DNA from: Hyphomicrobiales bacterium
GTDB lineage: Bacteria; Pseudomonadota; Alphaproteobacteria; Rhizobiales; Xanthobacteraceae
Length of the DNA stretch: 8,578 bases
Direction of reading: 5' to 3'
NCBI GenBank assembly: GCA_026400425.1
Contig: JAPLPC010000234.1
Coordinates: 2,978 to 11,555, forward strand
Each line of letters begins with the position of its first letter. Positions within the stretch are counted from its first letter, which is position 1. A program made the translations under genes and the position numbers. This document shows, one piece after another, positions 1 to 5,608 of this stretch. The notes under the pieces were generated by a model. That model made no database searches. It saw nothing but the letters and a program-made list of their open reading frames with translations, and had not been told where the DNA came from.

Positions 1-171
1 GGTTTGTTGGACATCCAGCCTAGCGCAATGACGCCGAGCTGCAATGGCACGGATACATCACCAATTTACCACTCGTGTGCGCGTGCGATTTGCCACGATG
101 TTCGACGATTACCCGCGCGATGGCGTGAAGTTCGTTTGGACTCCGATGCGATGTCCTCGTCGCAATAGGAA
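1..171. other. left-edge stretch without a supported gene
   Basis: This stretch lies downstream (in the direction of transcription) of the truncated haemoglobin gene. The open frames that cross it on either strand run on into that gene as its shadows, are rich in Arg/Pro/Ser/His and show no recognisable motif. I see no clear hairpin with a T tract and no tRNA. It is probably intergenic, or the non-coding flank of a gene beyond the left edge. Confidence 0.5.
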
Positions 172-594
172 TCAGACGCTGTGGCGCGGCCGGGCGATCT
201 CGCCGCGCGTGGTGGCCACGCCCATCTCGAAACTGTCGGCAATGCGACGGGCGCGCAGATTGATGGCGTCGGCGACATCGGCATCGAAGATTTCGCGTAC
301 CGTCGGCTCGAACAAAGCCAGCCAGCGATCGAAATGCGCGCCGGTCAGTGGCAGCATCAGATGCGGGCGCATCGGGCGGCCGTTGTAGCGCCCGGTCTTC
401 AGCATCATCGACGACCAGAAATCCGTGAGCTGTGCCAGATGGTGTTCCCAATCCTCCACCGCCGCGTTGAAGATCGGGCCGAGCACGTCATCCTCGCGCG
501 CACGCCCGTAAAAGGTCCGCACCAGACGCGCGATACTGTCCTCGTTCAGGGACGGTTGGAAGCTGCTAAAGCCGATGGCGGAGATGTCGGTCAT
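172..594 (-). CDS. group III truncated haemoglobin (trHb3)
   Basis: A 140-residue cytoplasmic haem protein of the 2-over-2 globin fold, group III (the family of Campylobacter jejuni Ctb). Known members bind O2, CO, NO or cyanide; roles in NO/peroxide chemistry or low-oxygen respiration are proposed, but the physiological job is mostly unsettled. By alignment from memory with Ctb, the expected haem-pocket residues are all visible: Tyr29 (B10) in RTFYGR, His52 (E7) in DWEHHLAQ, proximal His78 (F8) in MRPHLML and Trp91 (G8) in HFDRWLALFE. The family signature LGPIF (38-42) followed by FWSSMMLKTGRY (59-70) is intact. Length is normal for the family, with a slightly extended, Arg-rich C-terminus. 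The ATG has only a weak AGG three bases upstream. The gene starts 68 bp after the class II aldolase stop on the same strand, so it may be the last gene of that operon, although a GC-rich hairpin sits between them. Confidence 0.93.
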   Translation of the reverse strand: MTDISAIGFSSFQPSLNEDSIARLVRTFYGRAREDDVLGPIFNAAVEDWEHHLAQLTDFWSSMMLKTGRYNGRPMRPHLMLPLTGAHFDRWLALFEPTVREIFDADVADAINLRARRIADSFEMGVATTRGEIARPRHSV

Positions 595-612
595 GGACCT
601 GATGTAGGCGAC

Positions 613-637
613 GGCGGCGGCTCCGGCAACCGCCGCC
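613..637. repeat. GC-rich perfect hairpin between aldolase and haemoglobin genes
   Basis: An 8-bp perfect inverted repeat, GGCGGCGG (613-620) and CCGCCGCC (630-637), with a 9-base loop. It lies in the 68-bp gap between the aldolase stop and the haemoglobin start. In RNA of the minus strand it would form a very stable stem, but no U tract follows on either side, so it is not a classic intrinsic terminator. It could lower read-through, protect the upstream mRNA end, or be chance in GC-rich DNA. Confidence 0.4.
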
Positions 638-662
638 CTCTCTGGAATTGATCCAGCACAAC

Positions 663-1457
663 TCAGTTGCGATAGGACGGATCGACCCGATCGAGCTTGC
701 GCAGCAATGCCGGCCAGGCTAGTTCGCCACTCAGGCCTGGAATATTGTCGCGGGGCTTCATGCGATCATAGGTGTCCTGCAGCACGTGTTGCGGTGGGGT
801 CACCAGCTTGGTGTTGCACGACAGCGCCGCCACCTGCACTTCGCAAGCACGCTCCATCCGGAACAGCACGTTGAACGCTGCAGCGATAGTCTTGCCGACC
901 ACCAGCAGACCATGGTTGCGCAGCACCATCGCCTCGTGATCGCCAAGATGCGCGATCAGGCGTTCGCGTTCCTCGGGGTTGTCGGCAATGCCCTCGAAAT
1001 CATGATAGGCGACGTGGAGGAAGCGCATGCAGGTCTGCGCCACCGGCAGCAATCCGCATTCCATCGCGGAGACGGCCATGCCGGCTACCGTATGCGTGTG
1101 CGCGACGCAATCGACATCGTGACGCGCCATGTGAATGGCGCTGTGGATCACGAATCCTGCGGCGTTGACGCTGTAGTCCGACGCGTTGAACAGCGTGTTG
1201 CCGTCGAGGTCGATCTTGACGAGGCTCGACGCATCGATCTCCTCATACAGCATGCCATAGGGATTGATCAGGAACTGATCTTCCGTTCCTGGCACGCGAC
1301 ACGAGATATGGTTGGCGATCATTTCGGTCATGCCATACATCGCGGTCAGACGATAACAGGCGGCGAGGTTGACGCGGGACTGCCACTCTTCGGGGCTGAC
1401 CTGCTCCTGCACCGAACGCACAATCTGGACGGCAGGTGCACTCACGGCTGCATTCAT
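663..1457 (-). CDS. class II aldolase/adducin family protein
   Basis: A 264-residue soluble protein of the class II (metal-dependent) aldolase/adducin-head fold. Enzymes of this fold (fuculose-phosphate aldolase, ribulose-phosphate epimerase) use a divalent metal held by three histidines. All three are visible: His120 and His122 in CVAHTHTV, and His182 in LRNHGLL. Where FucA has its catalytic Glu73 (SSEWRFH), this protein has NAAGFVIH, with Gly101 at the Glu position, so normal aldol chemistry is doubtful. The sequence resembles the adducin-like branch (LLPVAQ, MRFLHVAYHDFEGIA). Substrate and reaction are not known. The ATG follows AAGGAAGAGAGAC, a good ribosome-binding site. The gene starts 24 bp after the Bug protein stop, which points to one transcript and suggests that the protein handles a metabolite related to what the Bug protein binds. 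Family call is secure; function is not. Confidence 0.93.
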   Translation of the reverse strand: MNAAVSAPAVQIVRSVQEQVSPEEWQSRVNLAACYRLTAMYGMTEMIANHISCRVPGTEDQFLINPYGMLYEEIDASSLVKIDLDGNTLFNASDYSVNAAGFVIHSAIHMARHDVDCVAHTHTVAGMAVSAMECGLLPVAQTCMRFLHVAYHDFEGIADNPEERERLIAHLGDHEAMVLRNHGLLVVGKTIAAAFNVLFRMERACEVQVAALSCNTKLVTPPQHVLQDTYDRMKPRDNIPGLSGELAWPALLRKLDRVDPSYRN

Positions 1458-1481
1458 GTCTCTCTTCCTTCATTTAAGCGG

Positions 1482-2462
1482 TCAATCGACCGTGATGTTC
1501 GCTTCACGAATAATCTTGCCCAGGCGATCGCGCTCGCCCCTCACATGCGCATCGAGCTCGTTTGGCGTCATCGGCCATGGCTGATTGCCAATCGGCTCCA
1601 TCCTTTTGGCGAAATCGGGTGTCTTGACGATCCGGGTGATGGCGGCACTCAGTCTATCGAGTACGGCCTGAGGTGTTCCTGCCGGCGCGAAAACAGCGAA
1701 CCACGTCGCACCAACGATGCCCGGGTATCCGAGCTCCTTGAAGCTCGGGACCTCCGGAATCTGTGGCAAGCGTTCCTCGGACAAAACGGCCAGCGCGCGA
1801 TATGTCCCCGCTTTGTGGTTCGGCACCGTATTGGTAAGCGCTTCTACATTGCTATCAACGACACCGGCGAGCATGTCGTTCATGGCCGGAGCAGCGCCGC
1901 GATAATGCACATGCTGCAGCTTCACGCCGAGCCCGCGTGCCACCACCTCGCCCATCAGATGCACGGTGCTACCCGGCCCATTGGTGGCGTTATTCACCTT
2001 GCCGGGATTGGCCAACGCATAAGCGCGGAACGCGGCCACGTCAGCAGCCGGGAAATCCTTCTTGACGACGAACGCGAACGGCACTTTCACCACCATCGCA
2101 ACCGGCGCAAAGTCTTCGAGCGTGTACTTGATCGACGCCAATAGATGCGGATTGGTCGTGAACGTCGTGGCACTCGCGAACAGCAGCGTATAGCCATCCT
2201 TGTCCGCGCCGGCGACGTATTGGGCACCAATCGATGTCGAGGCACCGCCACGGTTTTCGACCACCACTTGCCTGCCCAGATCGGCGCTGAGCTGTTCGGT
2301 CAGGATGCGCGCGACGATATCGGTGGTTCCGCCGGGCGGAAATGGCACGACCATGGTGACGTTGCGATCGGGATACTGCTGGGCCTGCCCGGGCGCCACA
2401 TCGATCAGAGATACGGCCAAGGCCGCGGCGATGGTGATCCATCGACCCAGGTTCACGCCCAC
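1482..2462 (-). CDS. Bug/TctC-type tripartite tricarboxylate transporter substrate-binding protein
   Basis: A 326-residue periplasmic solute-binding protein of the Bug (TctC) family. Members bind carboxylates, aromatic acids or amides between two lobes and usually hand them to a TctA/TctB permease; many are orphans. Family hallmarks are seen in order: YPDRNVTMVVPFPPGGTTDIVAR (about residues 30-52), VVVENRGGAS (66-75), GYTLLFAS (90-97), FVVKKDFP, NPGKVNNATNGPGST, HVHYRGAAPAMNDMLAG and the C-terminal VFAPAGTPQ. I chose the GTG at 2462 because GGGGAG lies five bases before it and because it gives a compact signal peptide (hydrophobic ITIAAALAVSLIDVA, probable cleavage after GQA near residue 27). 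In-frame ATGs at 2516 and 2489 would add a polar tail ahead of the signal and lack such a site; a second GTG at 2456 is also possible. The gene is followed at 24 bp by the class II aldolase. The ligand cannot be told from the sequence. Confidence 0.92.
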   Translation of the reverse strand: MGVNLGRWITIAAALAVSLIDVAPGQAQQYPDRNVTMVVPFPPGGTTDIVARILTEQLSADLGRQVVVENRGGASTSIGAQYVAGADKDGYTLLFASATTFTTNPHLLASIKYTLEDFAPVAMVVKVPFAFVVKKDFPAADVAAFRAYALANPGKVNNATNGPGSTVHLMGEVVARGLGVKLQHVHYRGAAPAMNDMLAGVVDSNVEALTNTVPNHKAGTYRALAVLSEERLPQIPEVPSFKELGYPGIVGATWFAVFAPAGTPQAVLDRLSAAITRIVKTPDFAKRMEPIGNQPWPMTPNELDAHVRGERDRLGKIIREANITVD

Positions 2463-2467
2463 ATTCT

Positions 2468-2473
2468 CTCCCC
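2468..2473 (-). promoter_or_regulatory. ribosome-binding site GGGGAG fixing the GTG start of the first Bug gene
   Basis: On the minus strand GGGGAGAGAAT directly precedes GTG at 2462. The second Bug gene has the closely similar GGGAGAGAACC before its ATG at 6598, which supports the GTG as the true start. Confidence 0.55.
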
Positions 2474-2598
2474 ATTCACGCTGGCCCATCGCGTCTTCGA
2501 CGACGTGGGCGGTCATTTTCTGAAGAGGCTAAAGCAACGGTCCATACGATGCGAGAGTTAAATCCGCCGACCAGCCATCGGAATTTGGGTGCTATGCG

Positions 2599-2928
2599 TC
2601 AATGCACCGTGGCTTTTGAAAAGACGTTGATCACCACCACGCCTGCGATAATCAGAGCCAGACCGCCCAAAGCAGCTGCATCGAGTCTTTGCCCCTGGAA
2701 CAGCCATGCGACTGTGGAGATCAAAACGATGCCGACGCCGGACCAGATGGCGTAGGCGATGCCCGTCGGGATGCCGCGCAGCGCCAGCGACAGGCAATAG
2801 AGCGACACGGCATATCCCACTGCCGTGACCAACGACGGCATGGGCTTGCTGAAGCCGTCCGATAGTTTGAGAAAGCTGGTGGCGATGACCTCGCTGATAA
2901 TCGCGATGGCGAGATAGAGATAGGTCAT
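2599..2928 (-). CDS. SMR-family multidrug/proton antiporter, EmrE/QacE type
   Basis: A 109-residue inner-membrane protein with four transmembrane helices (about 2-20, 32-50, 57-76 and 86-104). It belongs to the small multidrug resistance family, which works as antiparallel dimers exchanging protons for cationic drugs such as quaternary ammonium compounds. The essential glutamate is present as Glu13 (EmrE Glu14), with Tyr39, Tyr59 and Trp62 matching EmrE Tyr40, Tyr60 and Trp63. The block IPTGIAYAIWSGVGIVLIS and the following GQRLD are nearly identical to EmrE. This points to the Qac subtype rather than the guanidinium exporters (Gdx/SugE). The start at 2928 has ACGAGGACGTC upstream (GAGG as ribosome-binding site) and matches the family N-terminus; a longer frame from 2985 would add a Cys-rich, non-homologous leader. 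It stands alone on the strand, with 171 bp before it and 136 bp after it. Actual substrates are untested. Confidence 0.95.
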   Translation of the reverse strand: MTYLYLAIAIISEVIATSFLKLSDGFSKPMPSLVTAVGYAVSLYCLSLALRGIPTGIAYAIWSGVGIVLISTVAWLFQGQRLDAAALGGLALIIAGVVVINVFSKATVH

Positions 2929-3099
2929 GACGTCCTCGTGTGCTTTGCAGCCTTCTCGATCCGACAAGCCTGTACAGCAAACCACCAGTCCTCGTCACCA
3001 TAGGCGACAGCGCATGGGGCTCGCGCATTCTGAGAGCGCGCCTTTTTGTTACGACGACGACAGGGAAGATAGTTCTCGTGATAGACGGATGTGTGAGCG
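2929..3099. other. 171-bp intergenic region ahead of the SMR gene
   Basis: This gap separates the YeeE stop from the SMR start and must hold any promoter of the SMR gene. I see no convincing -35/-10 pair. The octamer ACGAGGAC (minus strand) occurs twice, at 2988-2995 and at 2932-2939, the second copy forming the SMR ribosome-binding site. A hairpin with a T run on the plus strand lies at 3022-3047. Short frames that cross the region on the plus strand show no recognisable protein. Confidence 0.4.
3022..3047 (+). terminator. weak terminator-like hairpin (plus strand)
   Basis: CGCGC (3022-3026) and GCGCG (3036-3040) form a 5-bp stem with a 9-base loop, followed by CC and five Ts on the plus strand. 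The stem is short and no plus-strand gene lies to its left, so a real terminator role is uncertain. It could stop antisense transcription towards the YeeE gene. On the minus strand no T tract follows it, so it is not a normal terminator for the YeeE gene. Confidence 0.2.
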
Positions 3100-4325
3100 T
3101 CAGGCTTGCGATCCGCGCTCGACCGTCAGGCCGAAACCAGGCCGCAAGCGGGTGCCGATCACATTGCCCGCAAAGGCAGCGACCACCCAGACCCAGCCAT
3201 GCAGACTTCCCGACGCGATCCCGCTGAAATACGCGCCGATATTGCACCCATAGGCCAATCGCGCCCCGTAGCCCAGCAACAGGCCGCCGATCACCGCCGC
3301 TAGAAGAGATCGCGGCGCGATCCGCCAGCTCGGCGAGAATTTGCCGGCCATGGCTGCAGCCAGTAATGCGCCGACGATGATGCCGAAATCCATCACAGAG
3401 GTGACGTCGCGGAAAACACTGTCCTGCAGCGAGGCGGCCCGTGCGCCTTGCCAATACGGCCATGCCGCCACGTCGAGACCGCTCGCCATTGCGATCTTCG
3501 ATCCCCACAGCGCGAAGGCGGACGTGATGCCCCAAGGCCTTCCGGCCAGATACAGCGTCGCGTAATTGCCCAATGCGAGGCCCACCGCGCCCCACAACAG
3601 CGGCCACGGCCCCTGCAGGAAACGACGCCAGCCGCGATGTGGCGATGGCGCGCCGGCGATCAACGCGCCATGGCGACGGCGTTCAAGCAGCACGGTGAGT
3701 CCATAGATGGCGGCCATCACCAGCAGGCTCAGCGACAGCGCCGGCAGCAGACCCAGCTTCTCGATCAGCGGCACCGGGCCGATATTCGGCTGCGCCGACC
3801 ACCATGGCAGGTGATAGGCGCCGATGGTGGAGCCGGCGATGAACATCGCCAGCGTGACCAGCATCCGCATATTGCCGCCGCCCGCCGTGTACAACGTGCC
3901 CGACGCGCAGCCGCCGCCCAGCTGCATCCCAAGACCGAACACGAATGCGCCGAACATCATGCCGACGCCGACGGCGCCGTACTCACCGCGCACCGGCGCG
4001 CCGAACAGCGTGCCCTGCGCCAATGCGGGGAGAACAACATCACCGCGATCGCCAGCATCACCATCTGCGCACGCAAACCGGTGCCGCGGCGATCGCTGAT
4101 GAACACCCGCCAGGCCGAGGTGAAGCCGAACAGCGCGTGATACAGCGTGATGCCGAGAAACCCGCCAAGCAGATACAGCAGCGCCTGATTGGTCGAGATG
4201 GTGCCCGCCAAGATCGCCGCCCCGCCGATCAGCAGCGCGACGGCGATGACGGCTACTTTGCCATTGATGCCGAATGCAGGTTTATTGCCCGACAGCAGCG
4301 GGGCATCGACGGAGAGATCGGTCAT
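3100..4325 (-). pseudogene. YeeE/YedE (TsuA-like) thiosulfate/sulfur permease, broken by a single-base frameshift
   Basis: Two overlapping frames make one YeeE/YedE-family membrane protein. The first starts at ATG 4325 (AAAGGTAG upstream) and is meaningful to about residue 98 (VMLAIAVMLF). It then runs into Arg-rich nonsense (HWRRARCSARR) and ends at 3957. The second resumes at PALAQGTLFGAPVRGEYG and runs to 3100. One missing base at the C run (4027-4030) joins them into 408 residues. The family imports thiosulfate or related sulfur compounds; in TsuA conserved cysteines relay the substrate. Here Cys140 (GGGCASGTLY) and Cys361 (YGCNIGAYFSG, then GSLHGW) of the joined protein are present, and I see no other cysteine. 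Many hydrophobic segments are evident (for example joined residues 24-41, 49-67, 87-98, 151-170, 193-212, 310-326, 339-353). It may be a true pseudogene, a sequencing error or a recent mutation; conservation on both sides favours error or recent loss. Confidence 0.87.
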
Positions 4326-4367
4326 TGGCTACCTTTGGTGTGGAACTGCCCGGTCACTTAGACATGG

Positions 4368-4394
4368 GCGGCCGATGTTGCGGCAAGCGGCCGC
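4368..4394. repeat. 7-bp inverted repeat upstream of the YeeE gene
   Basis: GCGGCCG (4368-4374) and CGGCCGC (4388-4394) flank 13 bases in the 127-bp gap between the small membrane protein gene and the YeeE gene. No T tract follows on either strand. It could be a rho-assisted stop for the gene upstream, an operator ahead of the permease, or chance, since each arm contains the self-complementary CGGCCG. Confidence 0.3.
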
Positions 4395-4452
4395 GCGAGA
4401 GCACCGCTATCCTGCCCCACTAATTCCGGTACACGGGCGCCGTTCCCGTCCG

Positions 4453-4737
4453 TCAGCGCCGATCGTAGCCGCCGCCAAAGCTGCTTTTGATCTGATGCAG
4501 CAGCGTCAGCACCCAGCAGAAGGCGAACGAACCGGCCAGACCGTAGCCGGTGCGGCGATCGATCAGCGACAGACCGGTCCAGAGATAGATCCGATACAGC
4601 CAGAGCCCGGCGAGCCCGACGCCCAGCAGACACACCAGCAGTTTCACGAACCGCGCATTGGCGACGCCGACCGCCGCGAACAGGATGGTCAGCGGGATCA
4701 AGAATAACTGGCAGACGGCCATCAGGCTTTCGTTCAC
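4453..4737 (-). CDS. small hydrophobic membrane protein, function unknown
   Basis: A 94-residue protein that I do not recognise. It has three probable transmembrane helices: about 7-24 (AVCQLFLIPLTILFAAVG), 31-53 (VKLLVCLLGVGLAGLWLYRIYLW) and 64-82 (GYGLAGSFAFCWVLTLL). A polar ISLIDRR-like loop (about 57-62) joins the last two and a GGGYDRR tail ends it. I chose the GTG at 4737 because GGAG lies six bases before it. The in-frame start at 4779 would add a further stretch without a good ribosome-binding site, and the ATG at 4722 lacks a clear one. It follows the GrlR-like gene by 77 bp and precedes the YeeE gene by 127 bp on the same strand. The composition and helix pattern look like a real inner-membrane protein; antisense and other frames here look poorer. 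Confidence 0.7.
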   Translation of the reverse strand: MNESLMAVCQLFLIPLTILFAAVGVANARFVKLLVCLLGVGLAGLWLYRIYLWTGLSLIDRRTGYGLAGSFAFCWVLTLLHQIKSSFGGGYDRR

Positions 4738-4743
4738 GGGCAA

Positions 4744-4747
4744 CTCC
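4744..4747 (-). promoter_or_regulatory. ribosome-binding site GGAG for the small membrane protein
   Basis: Minus strand CTGGAGTTGCCC stands directly before GTG at 4737, with six bases between GGAG and the start codon. It decides the start in favour of GTG 4737 over 4779 or 4722. Confidence 0.45.
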
Positions 4748-4788
4748 AGCAGAATCGCAAGGGCAATTCGGTGCCGCACCCTAGCCAG

Positions 4789-4806
4789 CCAATTTGAAAC
4801 AAATGG
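4789..4806. repeat. short AT-rich dyad after the GrlR-like gene
   Basis: CCAATTTG (4789-4796), AAA, CAAATGG (4800-4806): a near-perfect dyad with one unpaired base, starting eight bases beyond the GrlR-like stop in the direction of transcription. It stands out as AT-rich in GC-rich DNA. It could be a weak RNA hairpin or a regulator-binding site ahead of the small membrane protein gene. Confidence 0.3.
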
Positions 4807-4814
4807 TTGCCTGC

Positions 4815-5582
4815 TCAGGCGGTTTCGGAGACCGGCCGCTCCGCTTTGCGGATCAGCTTGAGGATTGCCCGCAGCCGCAGGCTGCGCTTGCCCGCCAGCG
4901 CCGTGGCTTCCAGCTCGGCGCCTTCTGAATCGCAGGTGCCCGAGAAACCGATGCCGATTTCATAGCCGCCGAAAATCGGAATCTCGCCCAACGACGACGT
5001 GTGCTCTTGATTGAGGATCTCACCCTTCCAGCGCCCACCAGAGGACGAATAAGACCCGAGGTAATAGAACGACGCGTCGCCACCGAGGATCCAGCCATCC
5101 TGCAGCAACATCACGCCGGTCAAACCGCCATCGACGCCGTCGAGCGTACGCAGCACGACCGAATAGAGCCCATTGGCGATACCGCCTTCGCCGACCTCGC
5201 CGGGCGGCGGCAATTCGCTGTCGTCCAGATTGGTCATCAGCGAACGGAAAGTGGCGCCTGGCATCTGAGGCGAACCGCCCTCGAAGCGGTAGGCGTCGCC
5301 ACAGGCACGACCGATCACACTGATGGTCGCCACGTCCCGGCCAAGCAGGGACGTGAAGTCGGCATCGAAACAATGACGGCGGCTCTCGATCTCGGCGATG
5401 ACGTTGCCGCCCTCGATGCGATAGGTCCCGATATGCGCGAAGCCTGAATTGCCGCCGAGCATGCTGCCGTCACGAACATACATCACGCTGCGGCCGGCCG
5501 CCTCGTTGACGTGATACTCGCATTTGTAAAACCCGGCTCGCACCGACCGCTCCCGCTGCCTAGCCGGAAGTGTAGCCGACAT
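4815..5582 (-). CDS. protein with two tandem GrlR-like domains
   Basis: A 255-residue soluble protein that I read as an internal duplication of the GrlR-like fold. GrlR is an 8-stranded beta-barrel protein of enteropathogenic E. coli that sequesters the regulator GrlA. Copy 1 (about 16-116) carries AGFYKCEYHV, VMYVRDGSMLGGNSGFAHIGTY, then VIAEIE. Copy 2 (about 136-245) carries NGLYSVVLRT, GVMLLQDGWILGGDASFYYLGSY, then WKGEILNQEH and GIGFSGTC. The shared pattern G-hyd-Y, a (V/L)(R/Q)DG turn, GG(N/D) and a YLG/HIG strand also fits GrlR. A Pro/Gly-rich linker (124-134) joins the copies. Function is not known. Homologues in Rhizobiales usually lack a GrlA partner, so a type III secretion role should not be assumed. 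The ATG at 5582 has no clear ribosome-binding site; GTG at 5543 has GGGAG six bases upstream and starts the protein right at copy 1, so it may be the real start. The gene begins 26 bp after the second Bug gene. Confidence 0.8.
   Translation of the reverse strand: MSATLPARQRERSVRAGFYKCEYHVNEAAGRSVMYVRDGSMLGGNSGFAHIGTYRIEGGNVIAEIESRRHCFDADFTSLLGRDVATISVIGRACGDAYRFEGGSPQMPGATFRSLMTNLDDSELPPPGEVGEGGIANGLYSVVLRTLDGVDGGLTGVMLLQDGWILGGDASFYYLGSYSSSGGRWKGEILNQEHTSSLGEIPIFGGYEIGIGFSGTCDSEGAELEATALAGKRSLRLRAILKLIRKAERPVSETA
5550..5554 (-). promoter_or_regulatory. ribosome-binding site GGGAG for an alternative GTG start of the GrlR-like gene
   Basis: Minus strand GGGAGCGGTCG stands directly before GTG at 5543. 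This is a better site than anything before the ATG at 5582 and would give a 242-residue protein. Confidence 0.4.
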
Positions 5583-5608
5583 GGCGGCATGAAGGAAAGC
5601 GCACCTTG

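Noticed and set aside
20..451. A 143-codon minus-strand frame and plus-strand frames overlapping the haemoglobin gene
   Set aside because: The haemoglobin frame carries all haem-pocket residues; the others are Arg-rich shadows without motifs.
786..2144. A 452-codon open frame on the plus strand opposite the aldolase and Bug genes
   Set aside because: It spans two well-recognised genes and their gap on the other strand, is rich in His/Arg with no motif, and arises from GC-biased third positions of the true genes.
2929..3099. Guanidine riboswitch (I, II or III) ahead of the SMR gene
   Set aside because: The leader has an ACGAGG string but not the paired ACGR hairpins of class II or the remaining conserved blocks of classes I and III, and the exporter is of Qac rather than guanidinium (Gdx) type.
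2558..3607. A 349-codon minus-strand frame crossing the SMR and YeeE genes
   Set aside because: It is a shifted shadow of the SMR and YeeE genes: low-complexity Arg/Gly/Ser-rich sequence with no family match, while the overlapping frames are clear transporters.
3957..4028. The C-terminal tail of the first YeeE frame as a genuine shorter protein
   Set aside because: After the frameshift point its residues are Arg/Ala/Ser-rich and unlike any membrane protein, while the other frame continues the family homology.
4020..4035. Programmed ribosomal frameshift in the YeeE gene
   Set aside because: The site TTCTCCCC is not a known slippery heptamer, there is no evident downstream stimulator, and family members are encoded in a single frame.
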